This document shows positions 63,601-64,000 of a stretch of 64,000 nucleotides of DNA, piece by piece (position 1 is the stretch's first letter; each line of letters opens with the position of its first letter). Source of the stretch: Dasyornis broadbenti (taxonomy: Eukaryota; Chordata; Aves; Passeriformes; Dasyornithidae); the NCBI GenBank assembly GCA_013397935.1, contig VZRN01004184.1:2520748-2584747 (forward strand). The letters are read 5' to 3'. The translations under genes were made by a program, and so were the position numbers. Under the pieces are notes generated by a model, which was not told the origin of the DNA, did no database searches, and worked only from the letters and a program-made list of their open reading frames with translations.

Positions 63601-63706
63601 AAAAATTTTATCTCTTTTAGAAAATTGAAAACGGAAGATTTGCAAAACTCAGATATATTGCACATGCTATGGTCAACAGTACAGATCTGTTAATGGTAAC
63701 AAAAAG
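2788..63706 (+). CDS. VPS13A: VPS13A (chorein), 3' two-thirds of the gene, both 3' isoforms
   Basis: Spliced gene for a bridge-like lipid-transfer protein that moves phospholipids between ER and mitochondria, lipid droplets or plasma membrane. I assembled 45 shared exons, an alternative last exon (55404-55469) and a further exon (63621-63706). All junctions keep one frame: 2270 codons without a stop, then 21 codons plus stop for the short form. The identity rests on close match of every exon to remembered human VPS13A, including the alternative acidic tail that is specific to VPS13A and not VPS13C. The modules are FFAT, rod repeats, acidic linker, six VAB repeats and an ATG2_C-like region. 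The start codon, chorein domain (about 800 residues) and C-terminal PH-like domain fall outside the window. In people, loss of this gene causes chorea-acanthocytosis. The gene is on human chromosome 9q21, whose bird counterpart is the Z chromosome (inference). Confidence 0.94.
4576..4748 (+). CDS. VPS13A: VPS13A exon 2 of window with FFAT motif (codons 29-86)
   Basis: Acceptor cttag, donor gag|gtaaaa; 173 bp, ending in phase 0. It begins ESESEEEFYDALSSP, an acidic run followed by a FFAT core, then a basic stretch (KRAGSARRKNLRKQ) and the start of the next rod repeat (LRFEVAEV). Confidence 0.95.
4587..4610 (+). other. VPS13A: FFAT motif (VAP-binding) in VPS13A
   Basis: Residues EFYDALSS follow an acidic tract ESESEE. 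The family motif is E-F/Y-x-D-A preceded by acidic residues. In human VPS13A the equivalent EFFDAPCS binds VAPA/VAPB on the ER. The bird version has Tyr at core position 3 and Ser at position 7. Confidence 0.85.
5215..5420. mobile_element. Possible LTR/retroviral-like repeat fragment
   Basis: The segment differs in texture from the surrounding intron (ctccaggggcagttatgg, then a run about 'ccccacaggggtgaatac'). It resembles avian LTR debris as I remember it. No terminal TG..CA pair, primer-binding site or coding remnant was found, so this is tentative. Confidence 0.3.
5836..5909 (+). repeat. Upstream copy of the exon 3 splice-acceptor region
   Basis: These 74 bp match 6490-6563 at a constant offset of 654 without gaps and with about seven mismatches. 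The downstream copy runs into the polypyrimidine tract of the acceptor at 6567. This copy lacks the terminal AG and no exon-like sequence follows it. Confidence 0.8.
6490..6563 (+). repeat. Downstream copy, containing the functional acceptor tract of exon 3
   Basis: Partner of 5836-5909. It contains the probable branch-point area (cttactggc) and the polypyrimidine tract that leads into tttttag at 6561-6567. Confidence 0.8.
6568..6724 (+). CDS. VPS13A: VPS13A exon 3 of window (codons 87-139)
   Basis: Acceptor tttttag, donor g|gtaagt; 157 bp, splitting an Asp codon. Part of the rod region that shields lipid; it reads VLIKLCRLTGNTEMPVLQLD and ends LLCPEYM. Confidence 0.95.
7088..7167 (+). CDS. 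VPS13A: VPS13A exon 4 of window (codons 139-165)
   Basis: Acceptor ttttttag, weak donor aag|gttaga; 80 bp. It reads DDNDKPVYIITTLDNVEDDL, very close to the human segment. Confidence 0.95.
7433..7492 (+). CDS. VPS13A: VPS13A exon 5 of window (codons 166-185)
   Basis: A 60-bp in-frame exon between gaaatag and gtatga; it reads TDIKGPEVKTVYQNVLQKIK. The next intron is only 78 bp. Confidence 0.93.
7571..7727 (+). CDS. VPS13A: VPS13A exon 6 of window (codons 186-238)
   Basis: Acceptor tcttttag, donor a|gtaagt; 157 bp. It contains NFSSLDVHLHTEALLNAMNY, one of the most conserved rod segments, followed by a charged, variable loop. The next intron (423 bp) holds nothing recognised. Confidence 0.96.
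8151..8267 (+). CDS. VPS13A: VPS13A exon 7 of window (codons 238-277)
   Basis: Acceptor tttcccatag, donor g|gtagga; 117 bp. It reads YEDVIDLIICADLSCLRIFI, a beta-rich rod strand. An 82-bp intron follows. Confidence 0.95.
8350..8453 (+). CDS. VPS13A: VPS13A exon 8 of window (codons 277-311)
   Basis: Acceptor ctttgag (unusually purine-interrupted), donor aag|gtaggc; 104 bp. It reads GLDSQVIMKKAATDVTAKLK. The start is fixed by the split Gly codon shared with the previous exon. Confidence 0.94.
8892..9059 (+). CDS. VPS13A: VPS13A exon 9 of window (codons 312-367)
   Basis: Acceptor cttaag, donor gtaagt; 168 bp, phase 0 at both ends. It contains EKEVFNFRMVSYVNATDG, close to human. The following 644-bp intron is AT-rich and empty. 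Confidence 0.96.
9704..10011 (+). CDS. VPS13A: VPS13A exon 10 of window (codons 368-470)
   Basis: Acceptor tcctag, donor gtaatg; 308 bp. It carries NNFQAAKEALTEATVQAAEK, a helical stretch, then RSSRLALDINIKAPVVIIPQ, the repeated 'IKAPVV-IPQ' rod motif of the VPS13 family. Confidence 0.97.
10403..10434 (+). other. G-quadruplex motif in intron
   Basis: Five G runs (5, 6, 3, 3 and 3 bases) are separated by loops of 5, 3, 2 and 2 bases. This satisfies the standard G3+N1-7 rule on the transcribed (RNA-sense) strand. It sits mid-intron between exons 10 and 11. Confidence 0.8.
10692..10839 (+). CDS. VPS13A: VPS13A exon 11 of window (codons 470-519)
   Basis: Acceptor tttcacag, donor aat|gtaagc; 148 bp. 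It reads LLQPVNLELAVERNLAAAWY, then PDIEISGRLKPMN, a typical rod repeat. Confidence 0.96.
11225..11282 (+). mobile_element. Tiny CR1 reverse-transcriptase fragment, plus strand
   Basis: The 58 bp translate as LIDTRKSVGPDGIHPRV, the conserved CR1 reverse-transcriptase block around GPDGI. Flanking sequence is AT-rich intron with no further CR1 similarity that I can see. Confidence 0.75.
11750..11900 (+). CDS. VPS13A: VPS13A exon 12 of window (codons 520-570)
   Basis: Acceptor ctaaag, donor g|gtaatg; 151 bp. It reads LILSQEDITTILRTLNENAG, followed by a Ser/Thr/His-rich variable loop (codons about 540-569). The next intron is the largest shared one in the window (7517 bp). Confidence 0.95.
12016..15120 (-). 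mobile_element. Long decayed CR1 LINE, copy 1, minus strand
   Basis: Read on the minus strand, the order is a 5' part (about 15110-14700); an endonuclease (14690-14100; ALVLVGKFNLPDIRW, then RRFLECV); a linker (13930-13700); a reverse transcriptase (13552-12640; THKSMGPDRIQP, SIIYHQPWLTEEVP, and the catalytic FTDDTKLG at about 12875-12852); and a 3' UTR ending at 12016 with the CR1 terminal repeat (gaatcacagaatcat). Several stops and frame changes make it inactive. CR1 is a non-LTR retrotransposon that retrotransposes by target-primed reverse transcription. It lies inside a VPS13A intron, antisense to the gene. Confidence 0.92.
12864..12875 (-). other. CR1 reverse-transcriptase catalytic motif (FTDD)
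   Basis: Phe-Thr-Asp-Asp in frame within a short open piece; CR1 elements usually have F/Y-A-D-D here. The catalytic aspartates persist, although the surrounding ORF is broken. Confidence 0.8.
15131..18640 (-). mobile_element. Long CR1 LINE, copy 2, with ORF1, internally deleted
   Basis: On the minus strand, an ORF1-like region begins near 18178 (MATQTEPPQKHEAVQV, with CSCREC and a LREELERL coiled segment). It is followed by an endonuclease (17153-16466; IKCLYTNAHSMENKQEE, then LVGEFNYLHICC), a linker (16048-15866), and only the N-terminal part of the reverse transcriptase (about 15800-15350; DIVYLDSSKAFN). It then passes straight into a CR1 3' terminal block (15340-15131). The catalytic DD half is missing. 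Its 3' end lies about 10 bp from the 5' end of copy 1, in the same orientation. Confidence 0.88.
17969..18178 (-). pseudogene. CR1 ORF1 remnant
   Basis: An open piece starting MATQTEPP has two Cys pairs (CSCRECL, and a degraded second pair, CVHWDQ where CR1 normally has another Cys) and a leucine/charged segment ending ERLKSI. It resembles the RNA-binding ORF1 product of avian CR1. It is cut by a stop at about 17969. Confidence 0.7.
18641..19417. other. Unique intronic sequence before exon 13
   Basis: AT-rich sequence without recognised repeat or exon. It ends in the acceptor ctgaaag at 19411-19417. Confidence 0.5.
19418..19542 (+). CDS. VPS13A: VPS13A exon 13 of window (codons 570-611)
   Basis: Acceptor ctgaaag (weak tract), donor cag|gtaagt; 125 bp. 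It reads ITVVTSAVVELHSPMKIKTT and LTLVLYSPNSKQ. The start is set by the Gly codon split with exon 12 across the CR1-laden intron. Confidence 0.95.
20391..20560 (+). CDS. VPS13A: VPS13A exon 14 of window (codons 612-668)
   Basis: Acceptor ttaaacag, weak donor aag|gtctgt; 170 bp. It contains LLKLAEFKLVLMSAALKMLS, then NCTLDDKR, matching human. The preceding intron ends with a short (tta)n run at 20270-20300. Confidence 0.95.
20981..21201 (+). CDS. VPS13A: VPS13A exon 15 of window (codons 668-742)
   Basis: Acceptor tgtcttttag, donor g|gtataa; 221 bp. It reads MVEMKHGFEKKVMVDINYKQ and IYLCASMEFLLTVADIFLKA, conserved rod strands, then a variable Gln-rich loop. Confidence 0.95.
22221..22261. repeat. 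AT-rich 12-bp inverted repeat in intron
   Basis: Perfect arms aataattattgt (22221-22232) and acaataattatt (22250-22261) with a 17-bp spacer, in a very AT-rich stretch of the intron before exon 16. Confidence 0.7.
22347..22579 (+). CDS. VPS13A: VPS13A exon 16 of window (codons 742-819)
   Basis: Acceptor ctgaag, donor acg|gtgagt; 233 bp. It contains VVKNPEIVFVADLTRSDAPA and QMKACPFLPEERKGNITT, strongly conserved with human. Confidence 0.97.
22770..22862 (-). mobile_element. Short CR1-like 3' fragment
   Basis: The sequence around 'gatcatttagtccaac', 'aacccagcaccacca' and 'ccccaagtatcc' is characteristic of the CR1 3' UTR read from the opposite strand. The element is about 90 bp and truncated at both ends. 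The rest of this intron (to 23770) is unremarkable. Confidence 0.65.
23771..23863 (+). CDS. VPS13A: VPS13A exon 17 of window (codons 820-850)
   Basis: Acceptor ttgtgtag, donor aaa|gtaagt; 93 bp, phase 0. It reads VLQPCDFFFEMKQSGTNPQT. Confidence 0.96.
24271..24327 (+). repeat. Acceptor-proximal sequence of exon 18, duplicated at 24993
   Basis: This stretch just upstream of the exon 18 acceptor is matched by 24993-25052 in the next intron, at roughly 85% identity over about 58 bp with a 3-bp and a 1-bp gap. Confidence 0.7.
24335..24691 (+). CDS. VPS13A: VPS13A exon 18 of window (codons 851-969)
   Basis: Acceptor atttgtag, donor gag|gtgagg; 357 bp, the second longest exon here. It reads SPIIINTVITITSALYQTTE, KNLKMWFLEEMNENEDK and FLTLEAGVGHRTVPMLLAKS, nearly identical to human at the last segment. 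Confidence 0.97.
24993..25052 (+). repeat. Second copy of the exon 18 acceptor-proximal sequence
   Basis: It matches 24271-24327 but lies in the intron after exon 18 and is not followed by an AG acceptor or an exon-like frame. Confidence 0.7.
25515..25616 (+). CDS. VPS13A: VPS13A exon 19 of window (codons 970-1003)
   Basis: Acceptor tgatag, donor aag|gtatag; 102 bp. It reads VHYFNEMFGVWEPLLEPLEV, the family-wide 'YNE--G-WEPLLEP' signature at the end of the rod. The next intron (1301 bp) is empty. Confidence 0.98.
26918..27076 (+). CDS. VPS13A: VPS13A exon 20 of window, acidic linker and entry to VAB domain (codons 1004-1056)
   Basis: Acceptor ctttcag, donor acg|gtaaga; 159 bp. A basic patch (MKKAKKA) is followed by SDDEEEENYKVPEYKTV and KDQLNITLSKLGLQMLSNLG. 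A 118-bp intron follows. Confidence 0.97.
27195..27456 (+). CDS. VPS13A: VPS13A exon 21 of window, VAB repeat 1 (codons 1057-1144)
   Basis: Acceptor tttctag, donor t|gtaagt; 262 bp. It reads DRAPFVIKNSLGLPITVLPS; the Asn codon at 27264-27266 is the signature residue of the first VAB (adaptor-binding) repeat. The last codon is split with the next exon to give Cys. Confidence 0.97.
28336..28496 (+). CDS. VPS13A: VPS13A exon 22 of window (codons 1144-1197)
   Basis: Acceptor attctag, weak donor cag|gtcatt; 161 bp. It contains SGVERSIVCQIDTVEGSKM and RSPVQ, which is almost invariant in VPS13A. Confidence 0.97.
29211..29245 (+). repeat. Short imperfect tandem repeat (cttctga units)
   Basis: Repeated units reading cttctgactt / cttctga / cttctgacttt in the intron before exon 23; low complexity, no function implied. 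Confidence 0.6.
29612..29715 (+). CDS. VPS13A: VPS13A exon 23 of window, VAB repeat 2 (codons 1198-1232)
   Basis: Acceptor ttacatag, weak donor ag|gtactt; 104 bp. It reads IRNHFSIPLNVFEEG and GTASPANEFNIPFSSY. The signature Asn is at 29618-29620. This small exon was found through the phase gap between its neighbours. Confidence 0.95.
30984..31281 (+). CDS. VPS13A: VPS13A exon 24 of window, VAB repeat 3 (codons 1232-1331)
   Basis: Acceptor atttacag, donor gag|gtaatt; 298 bp. It contains MCEGITFDEIMKNVDSLL and VVHLWPSVLLRNLLPYQITY. The signature Asn is at 31246-31248. Confidence 0.97.
31282..32421. other. Intron between exons 24 and 25
   Basis: 1140 bp with no recognised repeat or RNA gene. 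Open frames at 31297-31799 have no similarity I recognise and are interrupted. Confidence 0.5.
32422..32817 (+). CDS. VPS13A: VPS13A exon 25 of window, VAB repeat 4 (codons 1332-1463)
   Basis: Acceptor tttttaag, donor aag|gtattg; 396 bp, the longest exon in the window. It contains SPYWMVNKTGRMLQYKADG and HRKHPPDYKKPLLFSFQPKN. The signature Asn is at 32698-32700. Confidence 0.98.
33609..33713 (+). CDS. VPS13A: VPS13A exon 26 of window (codons 1464-1498)
   Basis: Acceptor tcacag, donor caa|gtgagt; 105 bp. It reads VQLRVTDSELSDQFSLDTVG. A 90-bp intron follows. Confidence 0.97.
33804..33950 (+). CDS. VPS13A: VPS13A exon 27 of window, VAB repeat 5 (codons 1499-1547)
   Basis: Acceptor gttcacag, donor cag|gtaaac; 147 bp. 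It reads FNITRIVTFTPFFMISNRSK; the signature Asn is at 33879-33881. A 4589-bp intron follows, holding a CR1 fragment and a long T tract. Confidence 0.97.
34797..35230 (-). mobile_element. CR1 3' fragment, minus strand
   Basis: The minus strand carries the CR1 C-terminal and 3' UTR pattern, visible on the plus strand as 'agtgaagaaatttttcctgatag', 'ctcctttcaggcagttgcagag' and 'ctccctcagctgcacctcc'. It is decayed, about 430 bp, with no intact frame. Confidence 0.85.
36639..36758 (+). repeat. Long poly-T tract grading into (tttg)n/(ttgg)n
   Basis: An uninterrupted run of 51 T (36639-36689), then T blocks broken by single G, A and C, then tttg and ttgg units. It is likely length-variable and hard to sequence. 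Confidence 0.95.
36759..38539. other. Remaining intron before exon 28
   Basis: AT-rich; no repeat family, exon or RNA gene recognised. It ends in the good acceptor cttttctag. Confidence 0.5.
38540..38668 (+). CDS. VPS13A: VPS13A exon 28 of window (codons 1548-1590)
   Basis: Acceptor ttttctag, donor aag|gtaatg; 129 bp. It reads CIPFWPENDANKLLVRVEN and FDQQENCLLLHLDNK, aligned to the human CIPFWPE block. Confidence 0.97.
39351..39484 (+). CDS. VPS13A: VPS13A exon 29 of window, VAB repeat 6 (codons 1591-1635)
   Basis: Acceptor actaatag, donor ag|gtatgt; 134 bp. It reads AVDVNLTEHSTVITFSNYHD and FLLINHTKEEIIEYGQ. The sixth signature Asn is at 39447-39449; the equivalent Asn in other VPS13 proteins is a known disease site. 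Confidence 0.97.
40340..40665 (-). mobile_element. Old CR1 3' fragment, minus strand
   Basis: Diverged similarity to the CR1 3' region read in reverse ('gatcttttagtccaagtgcctg', 'agcctgttccaatg', 'agcctcctttcagagagctgtag'). About 325 bp in the intron before exon 30. Confidence 0.65.
40986..41115 (+). CDS. VPS13A: VPS13A exon 30 of window (codons 1635-1678)
   Basis: Acceptor tgtgctag, donor gag|gtatgt; 130 bp. It reads SSLSELEDCLQPNKAVLYTW, then ADPTGSRKLKW, a conserved VAB end motif. Confidence 0.97.
41445..41680 (+). CDS. VPS13A: VPS13A exon 31 of window (codons 1679-1757)
   Basis: Acceptor ttttgtag, donor ag|gtaact; 236 bp. It contains YLMSFYEGLQRIVLITEDE and LQDVGISLVNNYTKQEVSYI, highly conserved at the start of the VPS13_C region. 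Confidence 0.98.
41681..43651. other. Intron between exons 31 and 32
   Basis: 1971 bp, with an A-rich low-complexity patch at 42680-42735. A 131-codon open frame at 41693-42088 starts just after the exon and has no recognisable relative; I treat it as chance. Confidence 0.5.
43652..43805 (+). CDS. VPS13A: VPS13A exon 32 of window (codons 1757-1808)
   Basis: Acceptor ttttcaaag, donor ttg|gtaata; 154 bp. It reads SSDVVWETKPKKKSRWRPMS, nearly identical to human, then an acidic segment. The next intron (857 bp) is empty. Confidence 0.97.
44663..44809 (+). CDS. VPS13A: VPS13A exon 33 of window (codons 1809-1857)
   Basis: Acceptor ataatag, donor caa|gtgagt; 147 bp. It reads RRNYLPALKVEYSSSAHQKS and FRIQIYRIQ. 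Confidence 0.97.
45375..45456 (+). CDS. VPS13A: VPS13A exon 34 of window (codons 1858-1885)
   Basis: Acceptor cctactag, weak donor g|gtttgt; 82 bp. It reads IQNQIPGAIFPFVFYPIKPP, the VPS13 C-terminal signature IQNQ-PGA-FPFVFYP. A 1277-bp empty intron follows. Confidence 0.98.
46734..46803 (+). CDS. VPS13A: VPS13A exon 35 of window (codons 1885-1908)
   Basis: Acceptor ttcatag, donor aa|gtaagt; 70 bp. It reads APKPFTDVSIVMRTAGHSQI. Confidence 0.97.
47185..47320 (+). repeat. C/A-rich low-complexity tract
   Basis: A- and C-rich sequence with CCCC and AAAAC-type units in the short intron before exon 36, containing almost no G or T. Frames across it encode only biased Lys/Pro/Gln/Thr strings. Confidence 0.85.
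47376..47481 (+). CDS. VPS13A: VPS13A exon 36 of window (codons 1908-1943)
   Basis: Acceptor tttgtag, donor gag|gtagaa; 106 bp. It reads YFKVLIQEMDLRLDLGFLYA, a conserved VPS13_C strand. Confidence 0.98.
47841..47954 (+). CDS. VPS13A: VPS13A exon 37 of window (codons 1944-1981)
   Basis: Acceptor atttacag, donor aag|gtattc; 114 bp. It reads LQLFKKDVESLQEELMSVSS and SLYEYFHISPIK. The following 1289-bp intron shows nothing recognised. Confidence 0.97.
49244..49389 (+). CDS. VPS13A: VPS13A exon 38 of window (codons 1982-2030)
   Basis: Acceptor tccttcag, donor aa|gtaggt; 146 bp. It reads LHLSFSLSTGGEDSN, then LNLLLKSIGATLTDVQDIVF. A 118-bp intron follows. Confidence 0.97.
49508..49589 (+). CDS. 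VPS13A: VPS13A exon 39 of window (codons 2030-2057)
   Basis: Acceptor ttcttag, donor cag|gtaagt; 82 bp. It reads LAFFELRYHFCTTQQLQSAV and VRHYSKQ. Confidence 0.97.
50567..50680 (+). CDS. VPS13A: VPS13A exon 40 of window, start of ATG2_C-like region (codons 2058-2095)
   Basis: Acceptor attttag, donor cag|gtaaaa; 114 bp. It reads AIKQMYVLILGLDVLGNPFG and GLSEGVEAFFYEPYQ, invariant across VPS13 proteins. Confidence 0.98.
51103..51178 (+). CDS. VPS13A: VPS13A exon 41 of window (codons 2096-2121)
   Basis: Acceptor tcatag, donor g|gtaagt; 76 bp. It reads GAIQGPEEFIEGMALGLKAL, the ATG2_C-like membrane-associating stretch. A 101-bp intron follows. Confidence 0.98.
51280..51443 (+). CDS. VPS13A: VPS13A exon 42 of window (codons 2121-2175)
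   Basis: Acceptor ccaatag, donor tct|gtaagg; 164 bp. It reads GLAGAASRITGAMAKGVAAI, then the near-universal MDEDYQQKRREAMNKQP. Confidence 0.98.
51810..51855 (+). CDS. VPS13A: VPS13A exon 43 of window (codons 2176-2191)
   Basis: A 46-bp microexon-like piece between ttggtag and g|gtaagt; it reads GFVSGITGIVTKPIR. Confidence 0.97.
52125..52248 (+). CDS. VPS13A: VPS13A exon 44 of window (codons 2191-2232)
   Basis: Acceptor acttttag, donor aa|gtaagt; 124 bp. It reads GAAGFFKGVGKGLVGAVARP and GGIIDMASSTFQGIK, glycine-rich amphipathic helices of the ATG2_C-like segment. The next intron (895 bp) is empty. Confidence 0.98.
53144..53258 (+). CDS. VPS13A: VPS13A exon 45 of window, last shared exon (codons 2232-2270)
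   Basis: Acceptor tttgtcag, donor cag|gtgaag; 115 bp, phase 0. It reads SLRPPRFFGEDGVIRPYRLR and GTGSQMLQ. Its donor must choose between the acceptors at 55403 (short form) and 63620 (long form). Confidence 0.97.
53259..55403. other. Intron before the alternative terminal exon
   Basis: 2145 bp, AT-rich, with no repeat family or RNA gene recognised. It ends in a strong acceptor (tgctttcag). Confidence 0.5.
55404..55469 (+). CDS. VPS13A: VPS13A alternative terminal exon (short isoform B tail and stop)
   Basis: Acceptor gctttcag; the frame continues in phase 0 from exon 45 with KRQAYKEWTVAHSSSDDDDG, then Ser and TAG (55467-55469). Human VPS13A has an equivalent last exon giving a Trp-containing basic start and a Ser/Asp-rich tail (known as transcript variant B, exon 69). 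Choosing it drops the C-terminal PH-like domain, which in the long form binds XK-type scramblases. The bird tail is short. The reading frame and the SSS-DDDD match make a chance open frame unlikely. Confidence 0.88.
   Translation, partial: KRQAYKEWTVAHSSSDDDDGS
55674..55763. repeat. Perfect 42-bp inverted repeat with 6-nt loop
   Basis: The arm 55674-55715 is the exact reverse complement of 55722-55763; the loop is ttttat. Pairing stops at both outer ends. Transcribed, it would form a 42-bp uninterrupted RNA duplex. No target-site duplication or known element ends were found at its edges. Confidence 0.97.
55990..55995 (+). promoter_or_regulatory. VPS13A: Polyadenylation signal AATAAA, short isoform
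   Basis: Canonical hexamer 521 bp after the isoform B stop, followed by a T/G-rich stretch (about 56028-56060) suitable as a downstream element. Confidence 0.65.
56016..63620. other. Long-isoform intron, 3' part
   Basis: About 7.6 kb of AT-rich sequence between the short-form polyadenylation site and the next exon. Apart from a poly-A tract (57667-57703) and A/C-rich patches near 58030, I recognise no repeat family. Open frames of 88-135 codons (59002-59337, 59745-60152) show no familiar protein. Confidence 0.5.
57667..57703 (+). repeat. Poly-A tract
   Basis: 28 A, one C, then 8 A. No upstream retrocopy body was recognised. Confidence 0.95.
63621..63706 (+). CDS. VPS13A: VPS13A long-isoform exon after the shared exons
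   Basis: Acceptor tctcttttag, donor ag|gtaaac; 86 bp, phase 2 at its end. It reads KIENGRFAKLRYIAHAMVNS, then TDLLMVTKR, the first strand of the C-terminal PH-like domain. The remaining exons lie beyond the window. Confidence 0.96.
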
Positions 63707-64000
63707 GTAAACGGTTTTGACTCTGAATAATATATACTTAAAACAATCATCAAAATGTGCATGCCTTGGTAATTGCTGATCAGTAACTGCATTGTCACCA
63801 TATATTTAGATAAAATAGTGGGGAAAGCATGCCTAATGTATGGTTAATAATCTTCAACAGTGTCATTGTTCAGCAGAAGAGTGTTCAGTGTTATTTCTCT
63901 GCTATTTAAGAAAGGAAAAGGAATATTGGTTTTAGGATTTCTTTAGCGGAGAAGGATTTTATTGATTGGGTTAGGCTAAAATCAACTGAACTGTGGGCTT
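63707..64000. other. Partial intron at the window end
   Basis: 294 bp of the intron after the first PH-domain exon; nothing recognised. Confidence 0.6.

Noticed and set aside
2788..63706. Assignment to the paralogue VPS13C
   Set aside because: Exon sequences match human VPS13A more closely, and the acidic alternative terminal exon is a VPS13A trait.

Overview
The window is vertebrate nuclear DNA. It is AT-rich, has many short exons with GT..AG splice sites, and carries decayed CR1 LINE copies. Abundant CR1, compact introns and no SINE clutter point to a bird, or at least a sauropsid. I could not identify the species from the sequence.

One gene on the + strand fills the window: VPS13A (chorein), a bridge-like lipid-transfer protein of membrane contact sites. 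I traced 45 shared coding exons between 2788 and 53258. Their lengths and splice phases join into one uninterrupted frame of 2270 codons. Two alternative 3' continuations follow. A short terminal exon (55404-55469) adds 21 residues and a stop, with a polyadenylation signal at 55990. An exon at 63621-63706 continues towards the C-terminal PH-like domain outside the window. This matches the two known VPS13A transcript forms: a short B form ending in its own exon, and a long A form. The N-terminal chorein domain and roughly the first 800 residues lie upstream of the window.

Protein layout along the window: a FFAT motif that recruits ER VAP proteins (4587-4610); the rod of lipid-channel repeats (about 4576-25616); an acidic linker (26918-27000); the six-repeat VAB adaptor-binding domain with all six signature asparagines (27195 to about 43805); then the VPS13_C/ATG2_C-like region (about 44663-52248) with glycine-rich amphipathic segments known in this family to contact lipid droplets and mitochondria. 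Every module read here is intact, so the locus looks functional.

The introns hold mainly CR1 debris. An opposed pair lies at 1356-2337. Two long minus-strand copies lie head to tail at 12016-18640 inside one 7.5-kb intron, and smaller pieces lie at 11225, 22770, 34797 and 40340. There is also a possible LTR fragment near 5215 and a long poly-T tract at 36639.

The most unusual structure is a perfect 42-bp inverted repeat with a 6-nt loop (55674-55763) in the 3' UTR of the short isoform. Other points of interest are two intronic near-copies of splice-acceptor-proximal sequence, a strong G-quadruplex motif, and conservation of the alternative terminal exon. I found no second protein gene, tRNA, rRNA or CRISPR, and no wholly new system.
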